Assembly (NCBI GenBank): GCA_904419285.1 | Contig: CAJFQZ010000001.1 | Coordinates: 1 to 64,000, forward strand | Length of the DNA: 64,000 nucleotides | Origin: Lachnospiraceae bacterium UBA1818 | GTDB taxonomy: Bacteria; Bacillota; Clostridia; Lachnospirales; Lachnospiraceae | Reading direction: 5' to 3' | Shown here: positions 44,566 through 51,530 of the stretch, piece by piece | Numbering within the stretch: the stretch's first letter is position 1 | How the letters are laid out: each line of letters opens with the position of its first letter | Program-made: the position numbers and the translations under genes | The notes under the pieces: model-generated | The model's database searches: none | The model's input: only the letters and a program-made list of their open reading frames with translations | Told to the model about the DNA's origin: nothing

Positions 44566-45507
44566 CTAATTTGCTGCGTATGTAATGGAGAACGTTGTTG
44601 TACCGGAGTAGTTTCCGGCCGCTGCTGCCGCCACATCCTCAGCTGAAACGCTGATCTTTCCGCTCAGCTTTGTTCCGGCTGTGTCTGCGTTCACTGTCTG
44701 TGTACCGAAGCTGTTGGCAAATGCAAGCGTATTCTCTCCGTTTACCAGGTTTCCCGCTCCCGGCGCTGTCACTGCCAGAGTTCCGTTGAGGTCGGATGCC
44801 TTTACATCCACTGCATAGACCATCGCGTTGTCCTGGTCTGCACTCAGCGTTCCCAGTGAGACGGAAGACGGAACCGTCACCGTGTAGGACGGCGCAGAGA
44901 TCTTCTCCTCTACATCTGCAGTGATCTGCATGTCCTGCGTATCCTCATCCGGAGTCTCTGTTCCGCCCACAGACTGCAGATCCGATACTTTTACGAAGAA
45001 GTTCTGTGTTGAATTCATCACAACGTTTACATATGCGCTTGCAGCGACTGTTCCCGCCTCCAGGTCGTCTACGGCGTCGCGGGGAAGCGTCACGGTGAGC
45101 ACCTGTGTCGGGAGAACGTCTCCGGCATTCACCCCGAACAGAGCCGCTGTGGTGTCAAACTCTTTCTCCGGCTTTGTCGTGATGTCGGACTCTGCCTCGT
45201 ATTCCGTCCCGTCCACTGTGAACACCACGTCAAGGACTGTTCCGTCTGTTCCCTGATCCGGGAACGCCGGGATCGGATACGCCACGTAGAATGTCAGCTC
45301 CGCCGCGTCTGCCGTGAGCTTTACATCCGCCTCATGTACGAAGATCGGATCGCACATGCTGTTGTTTCCCGAGCCGTTGGCATTGAGGAAGTGGATCTCT
45401 CCCGTGTAATCTCCGTCCGCCGGCTCAGCCGCAAATGCAGTGCCGCACATCATTGTTCCCATCATTGCCGCCACAAGGGCGCCTGATAAAATTTTCTTCA
45501 GCTTCAT
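44566..45507 (-). CDS. Secreted NEAT-domain protein, probable hemophore
   Basis: The 313-residue protein has a signal peptide (about 1-26). A NEAT domain (about 31-180) opens with DGDYTGEIHFLNANGSGNNSM and contains ELTFYVAYPIPAFP. A C-terminal beta-sandwich (about 195-313, MQITADVEEKISAPS... to TTTFSITYAAN) also occurs in the middle of the FMN/NEAT protein. There is no membrane segment or sorting signal at the C-terminus, so it is probably released and could capture heme from hemoglobin or other donors. AAGGGAG precedes the start. It is second in the operon, and a hairpin after it may raise its relative expression. Confidence 0.75.
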   Translation of the reverse strand: MKLKKILSGALVAAMMGTMMCGTAFAAEPADGDYTGEIHFLNANGSGNNSMCDPIFVHEADVKLTADAAELTFYVAYPIPAFPDQGTDGTVLDVVFTVDGTEYEAESDITTKPEKEFDTTAALFGVNAGDVLPTQVLTVTLPRDAVDDLEAGTVAASAYVNVVMNSTQNFFVKVSDLQSVGGTETPDEDTQDMQITADVEEKISAPSYTVTVPSSVSLGTLSADQDNAMVYAVDVKASDLNGTLAVTAPGAGNLVNGENTLAFANSFGTQTVNADTAGTKLSGKISVSAEDVAAAAAGNYSGTTTFSITYAAN

Positions 45508-45571
45508 AACTGATTCTCCCTTCTATGGATTTATTTGTATTTATGCTAAGCGCCAGAGCGCTGTAACACCG

Positions 45572-46051
45572 TTATTCTACGATCAGCGTACAGTTGACTT
45601 CAGCTCCGTTTCTCGGTGTCATCTCCTCGTCTGCGCTGAACGTGTCGTATCTGACTGTAAGCGGGTACTCTCCCGCCGCCATCTCCTTGTCAAGCGTGAT
45701 CTCATACAGGTGCTGTCCCGGTTTGATCATCCTGGAGGTATAGATCGTCTCCTCTGTGTCCGGCAGATAGAAAGAAATCTGGAAATAAACCTGATTCTCC
45801 TCCGGATTCATAAGTTCTACCGACACATCCTTTGTCCCCGCCGGGATCGTGATCGACTTGTAGCCCGGGATCTGGATCCCGTCAGCCACAGAGCCCTCCT
45901 GGTCCGTACTGTCCGGTCTCTCCTGGTCTTCCTCGAATTCAGCATCATAATTGGTGACCTCCTTCGGTCTTGTATACCAGTAAATGCCCGCGGCTGCGGC
46001 TGCCAGCACGAGGATAACGACCAGGATCGTGATCTTCTTTTTTCTGTTCAT
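45572..46051 (-). CDS. Membrane-anchored beta-sandwich protein, first gene of heme operon
   Basis: The 159-residue protein has a single N-terminal membrane segment (RKKKITILVVILVLAAAAAGI, no lipobox). An acidic linker follows, then a sheet-rich extracellular domain (about 60-159: GYKSITIPAGTKDVSVELMN, YEITLDKEMAAGEYPLTVRY). I do not recognise a named family; the domain recalls the shared sandwich of the NEAT proteins and may interact with it. The ATG at 46051 follows GGAG; the longer frame to 46069 has no site. It is transcribed from the promoter at 46167-46196, which carries two GTTAG-type boxes downstream. Confidence 0.7.
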   Translation of the reverse strand: MNRKKKITILVVILVLAAAAAGIYWYTRPKEVTNYDAEFEEDQERPDSTDQEGSVADGIQIPGYKSITIPAGTKDVSVELMNPEENQVYFQISFYLPDTEETIYTSRMIKPGQHLYEITLDKEMAAGEYPLTVRYDTFSADEEMTPRNGAEVNCTLIVE

Positions 46052-46080
46052 AATCTTCAGCTCCGTCATATATCTTTTTA

Positions 46081-46096
46081 GTTAGTTTTATCTAAC
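46081..46096. promoter_or_regulatory. GTTAG-N6-CTAAC operator 1 at the heme operon
   Basis: GTTAG-TTTTAT-CTAAC lies 29 bases before the first gene and 63 bases from a second copy. The core is identical to the box at 31561. Confidence 0.7.
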
Positions 46097-46143
46097 TTAT
46101 GCCGTAAAAATTAACTCACACGGAAATCTTGTTTCACATGTGA

Positions 46144-46159
46144 GTTAGCTTTATCTAAC
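46144..46159. promoter_or_regulatory. GTTAG-N6-CTAAC operator 2 at the heme operon
   Basis: GTTAG-CTTTAT-CTAAC lies directly after the -10 box, over the likely start of transcription. Between the two copies AACTCACA / TGTGAGTT form a further dyad. The rest of the gap 46052-46437 holds only the two divergent promoters. Confidence 0.7.
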
Positions 46160-46166
46160 CAATAAG

Positions 46167-46196
46167 ATGGTACCATATGCTTCCATATTCTGTCAA
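46167..46196 (-). promoter_or_regulatory. Promoter of the heme-acquisition operon
   Basis: On the minus strand, a perfect TTGACA (46196-46191) and TACCAT (46172-46167) are spaced 18 bases apart. Confidence 0.65.
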
Positions 46197-46342
46197 TCGA
46201 GTTATCGCTGGTTTTTTCTCATTAGGATTTTTATCCGTCCATTCTATTTATTATCGCCTTCCCCAATACTGCGTTCAGAACGCTTTCCGCTTTTACAGCT
46301 GCCTCACAATCCCCCGGCGCCCTCTTTTCCGAACCAGAAGGG

Positions 46343-46371
46343 TTGCATGCCCTTTCCTTTGCGGCTATAAT
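46343..46371 (+). promoter_or_regulatory. Promoter of the FliB-like gene
   Basis: TTGCAT (46343-46348) and a perfect TATAAT (46366-46371) are spaced 17 bases apart, 66 bases before the ATG. Confidence 0.75.
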
Positions 46372-46437
46372 ATGTCCTGACATTGACCGGGAATCACAGA
46401 CCGGATCTTAAGAAGAAAGAAAGGAACGGGATCAGAC

Positions 46438-47574
46438 ATGCAGTATACAGCTCCCCATTATTATAAAAAATTCAGATGCATCGGAGGCGCCTGTCCGGAC
46501 ACCTGCTGCGCCGGATGGCAGATCCAGATCGATCCCGCATCTCTCAGGAAATACCGTCATATGAAAGGACCCCTGGGGAACCGTCTCAGAAATGAGATCG
46601 ACTGGGAGGAGAAGTGCTTCCAGCAGTACAGCGGACGGTGCGCCTTTCTGAATGAGGAGAATCTCTGCGACCTGTATCTGGAAGGCGGCGGGGAGAGCGC
46701 TTTCTGCAGGACATGCCGCACCTACCCGAGACACATCGAGGAATTCGAAGGGCTTCGGGAGATCTCTCTGTCGCTCTCCTGTCCTGCCGCTGCGGAGCTG
46801 ATCCTGCTCGAAAAATCACCGGTCCGCTTTCTCCGGGCGGAAGATGACCGGGAGGATGAAGAGGATCCGGAGTTCGACTTCTTCCTGTTCACCAAGCTGG
46901 AAGACGCCCGGGACCTGATGCTCCAGATCCTTCAGGACCGCAGGAGCCCTTTCAGGGTCAGAGCGGCTATCGTTCTTGCTCTCGCACACGATCTCCAGCA
47001 GAGGATTGACAAAAACGCGCTTTTTGAAGTGGACAGTCTCCTGGACCGCTATTCCTCGCCCAAAGTCCGCGACTGGTTCACTGACCGCCTGGACAGTCTA
47101 GACGTCTCAAAGGACGAGAAAGACCGCACGGCGGGCAGCCTCTTCGTGATCCTTGATCAGCTCGAAGTGCTCCGCGCGGACTGGAAGGATTACCTCAGAG
47201 ACGTCCGCCGTACACTCAGAGATACAGGCCGTATCCGCCGGGAACCGGAGCGTCCTTTTCACGAGGTATTCACAGATAGTATGGCGGAACAGCTTCTCAT
47301 CTATTTTCTCTTCACCTACTTCTGCGGAGCGGTCTACAATGGGAGCGCTTATGGAAAGATGAAATTCTCCGTCGCGTCCACACTCCTGATCCGGGAGCTG
47401 GTCCGCGCAGAGTGGATCAGCAGAAACGGCTGCCTCTCTCCTGAGTACGTGGTCAGCGCCGCATCACGCTATGCCCGCGAAGTGGAGCACTCGGACTTCA
47501 ACAAGTGCCGGATGGAGGAACTGCTGGGGGACGAAAAAAAGTTCGGGCTGGAACAGCTTTTTTCACTCCTGTAA
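46438..47574 (+). CDS. fliB: FliB-type (flagellin) lysine-N-methylase
   Basis: The 378-residue protein has the Cys-rich N-terminus of the FliB family: FRCIGGACPDTCCAGWQIQID, then SGRCAFLNEENLCDLY, FCRTCRTYPR and LSLSCP. In Salmonella FliB methylates flagellin lysines, and the cysteines bind an iron-sulfur cluster. No flagellar genes are present in this window, so either they are elsewhere or this protein modifies another target; family members do occur in non-motile gut Firmicutes. AAAGGAACGG precedes the start. It is a single-gene unit convergent with yolD. Confidence 0.85.
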   Translation: MQYTAPHYYKKFRCIGGACPDTCCAGWQIQIDPASLRKYRHMKGPLGNRLRNEIDWEEKCFQQYSGRCAFLNEENLCDLYLEGGGESAFCRTCRTYPRHIEEFEGLREISLSLSCPAAAELILLEKSPVRFLRAEDDREDEEDPEFDFFLFTKLEDARDLMLQILQDRRSPFRVRAAIVLALAHDLQQRIDKNALFEVDSLLDRYSSPKVRDWFTDRLDSLDVSKDEKDRTAGSLFVILDQLEVLRADWKDYLRDVRRTLRDTGRIRREPERPFHEVFTDSMAEQLLIYFLFTYFCGAVYNGSAYGKMKFSVASTLLIRELVRAEWISRNGCLSPEYVVSAASRYAREVEHSDFNKCRMEELLGDEKKFGLEQLFSLL

Positions 47575-47583
47575 CGACGGGGA

Positions 47584-47925
47584 TCACCTGTCCCCGCTCT
47601 GAAGCACCTCGATGTCATACAGATCCCCGAAGGCGATCTTCGTGTTCACGATCTTCAGCACCCGCGCCGTGGGATCGATCCTGGACACCATGCCCGTGGT
47701 CTTCAGATACTCTCCTCTGTGAAAATACACCGCTGCAACAATATCATTCTTCCTCACCCGCCGCAGCCTCCGGTCCAGTTCTTCTTCATAATCCTCAGAG
47801 AGCTCCATCTTCGGCACTACGATCTTCTCTTTCTTCCGCAGAGCATCCGGGTAGCCTTTGAGCGCCGCGAACGGCATGAACTGCTTTGCCCTCTCCTCTC
47901 TGCTCATCTTCGCCCTATACGCCAC
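47584..47925 (-). CDS. YolD-like protein
   Basis: The 113-residue protein contains the YolD domain (REERAKQFMPFAALKGYPDALRKKE, then RRLRRVRKNDIVAAVYFHRGEYLKTTGMVSRID). YolD proteins are made together with UvrX/Y-family polymerases and are thought to act as UmuD-like partners. Here the start overlaps the polymerase stop by 11 bases, so the two are translationally coupled and share its SOS promoter. Confidence 0.88.
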   Translation of the reverse strand: MAYRAKMSREERAKQFMPFAALKGYPDALRKKEKIVVPKMELSEDYEEELDRRLRRVRKNDIVAAVYFHRGEYLKTTGMVSRIDPTARVLKIVNTKIAFGDLYDIEVLQSGDR

Positions 47926-49180
47926 TTTTATGTCCTCCGATCTGACGGTTCCTCTCCATCGCTGTCGCGCCTTTCTGCAGGTCCATCCCTTTTAAGATCG
48001 CGTTCTTTCCGAACTTCTCCTTGATATCCAGCATTGCCTTCTGCATCCGGTGCTCCTTCTCCAGCTCCTCCGGGTCTGTAAAAAGGTCGTACTGCCGGTA
48101 CGCCTCGTCCACCACGCTGTTAAACGAGAGATTGAGCCTGTGGACCGGGGTGTGCTTATCCGTGATCCTCTCATACAGCTTCACTGTATAAGCGATGATC
48201 TGGCGGGCGGAGCTTGTGGTGACCGTCATGCTGATCGTTCCGTGGTCCGCCTTTCTCGCCATCCGGTTCGTGTATCCCACGTACAGGCTGATGGAGTCTG
48301 TGACCAGCCCCTTGTCCACCAGCTCCAGGCAGAGCATATCAGCCATCTCCTTCACCACCAGCCTGGCGTCTTCATAGCTATAGTCGCACCCAAGCACCTG
48401 CCCGCTGGAGATTGAATTGGACTTCGGCTTATATGCCTTGATGTCCGCCATCGTCACAGGCTCCCGGCCCCAGGCATGATCGATCAAGAGCTCCGCGTCG
48501 ATGCCGAACATCTGATAGAGCAGGTCTTCCTCTGTCTGTGCGATCTCTCCCATGGTGGTGATCCCCGCCCTGGCGAGGCGGTTCGATATTCCTCTTCCGA
48601 TCCGCCAGAAATCTGTCAGCGGCTTATGATCCCACAGGGTCCTCCTGTAAGTCTCCTCATCCAGGATCCCGATGTGGTCCTCCACGTGCTTCGCGGTAAT
48701 GTCCAGCGCCACCTTGGCAAGATACAGGTTGGAGCCGATCCCCGCCGTGGCAGTGATTCCCGTCGTCTGCAGAATATCATCCATAATCCTTATGCTCAGC
48801 TCCTTTGCGGTCATCTGATACATCCCCAGATACTCTGTCACATCCATGAACACCTCGTCGATACTGTAGACATGGATATCTTCCTTCGAAATATACTTCA
48901 GATAGACAGCATAGATCTCCGCAGAATAGTCGATATAGAGCTGCATCCTCGGCGGCGCCATGATATAATCGATTCCCGCCGGGATCTCGAACACTCTGCA
49001 CCTGCCGGGAACTCCCAGCGCTTTCATGGCCGGCGACACGGCAAGGCAGATCGTCTTCTCCGTGCGCTCCGGATCCGCGACCACGAGATTCGTGGTCAGC
49101 GGGTCAAGCCCCCGCTCTCTGCACTCCACAGAGGCGTAAAAAGATTTCAGGTCAATACATACATAGGTTTTTCCACTCAT
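47915..49180 (-). CDS. Y-family DNA polymerase (UvrX/DinB-like)
   Basis: This 421-residue translesion polymerase starts with TYVCIDLKSFYASVEC (first catalytic Asp plus steric-gate region). It continues with the second metal site YSIDEVFMDVTEYL and the little-finger domain near the C-terminus. It should copy across damaged DNA. Although the frame stays open to 49384, the promoter (49231-49259) puts the transcript start near 49224, and the ATG at 49180 has GGGAG nine bases upstream, so 49180 is the start. A LexA box just upstream of the -35 marks it as SOS-controlled. It forms an operon with the YolD gene. Confidence 0.92.
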   Translation of the reverse strand: MSGKTYVCIDLKSFYASVECRERGLDPLTTNLVVADPERTEKTICLAVSPAMKALGVPGRCRVFEIPAGIDYIMAPPRMQLYIDYSAEIYAVYLKYISKEDIHVYSIDEVFMDVTEYLGMYQMTAKELSIRIMDDILQTTGITATAGIGSNLYLAKVALDITAKHVEDHIGILDEETYRRTLWDHKPLTDFWRIGRGISNRLARAGITTMGEIAQTEEDLLYQMFGIDAELLIDHAWGREPVTMADIKAYKPKSNSISSGQVLGCDYSYEDARLVVKEMADMLCLELVDKGLVTDSISLYVGYTNRMARKADHGTISMTVTTSSARQIIAYTVKLYERITDKHTPVHRLNLSFNSVVDEAYRQYDLFTDPEELEKEHRMQKAMLDIKEKFGKNAILKGMDLQKGATAMERNRQIGGHKSGV

Positions 49181-49230
49181 CAGCCTCAGCTCCCTGTCAA
49201 AGATTCCTTTCTTGTCCCGGTTATATATAG

Positions 49231-49259
49231 ATTCTACTCCCTTCCCGCAGAATATGCAA
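49231..49259 (-). promoter_or_regulatory. Promoter of the polymerase/yolD operon
   Basis: On the minus strand, TTGCAT (49259-49254) and TAGAAT (49236-49231) are spaced 17 bases apart. Confidence 0.7.
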
Positions 49260-49272
49260 GAACATTTGTTCG
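49259..49272. promoter_or_regulatory. LexA (SOS) box of the polymerase operon
   Basis: On the minus strand, CGAACAAATGTTCT fits the Firmicute LexA consensus CGAAC-N4-GTTC and abuts the -35 hexamer. Confidence 0.8.
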
Positions 49273-49406
49273 ATTTTATTTCTGTATCTTTGATATCCAT
49301 AAGCAGGCCAATGGGTATTATAAATGTTAACAGGCAGATCAGCTCCGGCAGGCGTTCCTCCCGCACCTGAGGCTGCCGCGGCACGCGCTGCCGGGATGAC
49401 AGAAAA

Positions 49407-49439
49407 AGGACCGCCGCCTCATGCGAGGCGTCCGGTCCT
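49407..49439 (-). terminator. Rho-independent terminator of cfa
   Basis: The nested stem AGGACCG / CGGTCCT around GCCTC / GAGGC is followed on the minus strand by TTTTTCT. The rest of the 49181-49487 gap holds the polymerase promoter and no gene. Confidence 0.75.
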
Positions 49440-49487
49440 CAGTTTCTCCTCAGCCATCCTCCGCAGTCACTGCAGTATTCCAGCACA

Positions 49488-50651
49488 TCAGTACCATCTC
49501 ACCATCGGCAGATCATTGTTGATCCCTTTTGTCATAAGGATCTGATGGATGTCGATAATGCCGTTGTGGAAGGTAGCCGCGCATGCCGCAAGGTACAGAT
49601 CCCACATGCGGATGAACCTCTCGTCAAACATCTTTTTCACTTCGTCCAGATGTTCCAGGTAATTCTTTCTCCAGCAGCGGAGCGTGCGGTTATAGTGGAG
49701 ACGGAGATTCTCAACGTCCATTGTGTGGAAATCATACTCAGCCATCGCCGTCACCATCTCACGCAGGCTCGGCACAACTCCGCCCGGGAAGATGTATTTC
49801 TTGATCCAGGCGTCTCCCGGATGCTCCTTCAGGGCGCTGATAAAGTGGAGAAGGAAAAGACCGCCCTTCTTCATCACTTTGTTCGCGCATTCCAGGAAGA
49901 GATTATAGTTGTCACGTCCCACGTGCTCGACCATGCCGACGCTCACAACGCGGTCAAACTGCTCTCCCAGCTTCGGCAGATCACGGTAGTCCATAAGCTC
50001 TACCTTCACGTAGTCCTCAAGGCCTTCCTCTTTGATCCTCTTCTGGCACTCCTTGTACTGCTCCTCGCTCAGCGTGATGCCGGTTCCGTACACCTTGTAC
50101 TTTTTCGCCGCCTCGATCAGAAGGAATCCCCAGCCGCAGCCGATATCCAGAAGAGTCATCCCCTCTTTCAGGTAAAGCTTCTCCAGGATATAATCGACCT
50201 TGTTGACCTGAGCCTGATAAAGTGTATCGTCCTCATGCTTGAAGTAGCCGCAGGAGTAGCTCATTGTCTCATCCAGCCACAGCTTGTAGAAGTCGTTTCC
50301 GATATCGTAATGGCTCCTCACTTCCTTCTCCTGGTTTTTCTTCGATGAAGATGTAAATATCAGCTTCTTCAGCGCGTTCTGATCTGTAGAGAACTTGCCC
50401 ATCTGACCAAGGAAATGGTCCAGGGCCTCATACAGATCTCCTTCGATCTCCAGACTGCCGTCCATATACGCCTCTCCCAGGGCGATAGAGGTGCTTGTCA
50501 TAAGATCGCTCAGAGGAATCGATTTATTGAATTTTACCGTAAAGGTCGGTTCTCCCTCGCCGATCTTATACTCCTTTCCTCCCATTTTTACAAGGAAAGG
50601 CTGCTCGTCAAATTTCTGCAGAAAAGAGATCAGTCCATGTTCTACTATCAT
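49488..50651 (-). CDS. cfa: Cyclopropane-fatty-acyl-phospholipid synthase
   Basis: The 387-residue SAM-dependent methyltransferase has an N-terminal lipid-binding part. The SAM motif is LDIGCGWGFLL near residue 168, and family motifs include RSHYDIGNDFYKLWLDETMSYSCGYF and VEHVGRDNY. It adds a methylene bridge to unsaturated acyl chains of membrane phospholipids, usually in stress or stationary phase. The protein is full length. It is divergent from a GNAT gene and ends at a strong terminator. Confidence 0.94.
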   Translation of the reverse strand: MIVEHGLISFLQKFDEQPFLVKMGGKEYKIGEGEPTFTVKFNKSIPLSDLMTSTSIALGEAYMDGSLEIEGDLYEALDHFLGQMGKFSTDQNALKKLIFTSSSKKNQEKEVRSHYDIGNDFYKLWLDETMSYSCGYFKHEDDTLYQAQVNKVDYILEKLYLKEGMTLLDIGCGWGFLLIEAAKKYKVYGTGITLSEEQYKECQKRIKEEGLEDYVKVELMDYRDLPKLGEQFDRVVSVGMVEHVGRDNYNLFLECANKVMKKGGLFLLHFISALKEHPGDAWIKKYIFPGGVVPSLREMVTAMAEYDFHTMDVENLRLHYNRTLRCWRKNYLEHLDEVKKMFDERFIRMWDLYLAACAATFHNGIIDIHQILMTKGINNDLPMVRWY

Positions 50652-50827
50652 TTTTCATCATTCCTTTCATTTTGTGCAGGCACAGTTGTAAGGATTTTGC
50701 AGGCCTGTATTCTAAGCATTGACAATAAAACACTCAGGGATACTCCTGTTCTGCCTCCATCGGCAGTTCATTCGTATCCCCGTGAGACATTATATTCCTC
50801 TTTTCCAGAAAAAGTCAATCGCTTTCT

Positions 50828-50856
50828 TTGCTTACCGCGGTAAAGTGTGATAGAAT
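50828..50856 (+). promoter_or_regulatory. Promoter of the GNAT gene with a palindrome in the spacer
   Basis: TTGCTT (50828-50833) and TAGAAT (50851-50856) are spaced 17 bases apart. The palindrome TTACCGCGGTAA (50832-50843) overlaps the -35 and may bind a regulator. Confidence 0.6.
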
Positions 50857-50892
50857 CTTAATGACTGAAACGAGAGAAAAGGAGAGATGAAA

Positions 50893-51363
50893 ATGAAAGT
50901 ACGAATGGCATCGGAAAAAGATATCGAAAGGATCCACGAACTGCTGTCGCAGGTCGCCCTGGTCCACCACAAAGGCCGGCCAGATCTGTTCAAATACGGT
51001 CAGAGAAAGTATACGGACGAACAGCTGCGTGAGATCCTGAAAGACGAGGGCAGGCCGATCTTTGCCGCCGTGGATGAGGACGACTGCCTGCTGGGCTACG
51101 CCTTCTGTATTTTCCAGCAGCATCTGAATGACAATATACTGACAGATATCAAGACACTCTACATCGATGATCTGTGCGTGGACGAGAACAGGCGCGGCAT
51201 GCACATCGGAAAGACGCTTTATGAAGCCGTCCTGGACTTTGCCCGGGAGCACGGATGCTACAACGTAACGCTGAACGTATGGAGCTGCAACGAGAGCGCC
51301 ATGAAGTTCTACCAGGCCTGCGGCCTGAAGCCGCAGAAGGTCGGGATGGAAGTCATCTTATAG
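50893..51363 (+). CDS. GNAT-family N-acetyltransferase
   Basis: The 156-residue acetyltransferase fold has the acetyl-CoA motif DLCVDENRRGMHIGKTLYEAV (R-x-x-G-x-G/I type). The C-terminal NVTLNVWSCNESAMKFYQACGLKPQ is typical of protein or small-molecule acetyltransferases. Of two in-frame ATGs, 50893 has GGAG at 8 bases while 50887 lies too close to it. The substrate is unknown. It is monocistronic between its promoter and the strong terminator at 51443. Confidence 0.85.
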   Translation: MKVRMASEKDIERIHELLSQVALVHHKGRPDLFKYGQRKYTDEQLREILKDEGRPIFAAVDEDDCLLGYAFCIFQQHLNDNILTDIKTLYIDDLCVDENRRGMHIGKTLYEAVLDFAREHGCYNVTLNVWSCNESAMKFYQACGLKPQKVGMEVIL

Positions 51364-51442
51364 ACAGGACAGGCTGCTGTCTGCTTTTCCTCCGTCAGGA
51401 CATATCCGGGGCTTTTCCCCGTCAGTCTCCACACATGGGACA

Positions 51443-51486
51443 GACAGAATCAGGGGCAGGATCAAACTCCTGCCCCTGATTCTGTC
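51443..51486. terminator. Bidirectional terminator between GNAT and MacB-type genes
   Basis: Perfect 19-bp arms (51443-51461 and 51468-51486), starting GACAGAATCAGGGG, surround a 6-base loop, with TTTT after the second arm. It serves both convergent genes. Confidence 0.9.
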
Positions 51487-51530
51487 TTTTTTGTATTTTT
51501 CCAACCGTTCTATGAGAAATCCATTCTCCG

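Noticed and set aside
49181-49384. N-terminal extension of the Y-family polymerase with a CSCIFCG cysteine motif
   Set aside because: The mapped promoter and LexA box lie inside this stretch, so it would not be in the transcript.
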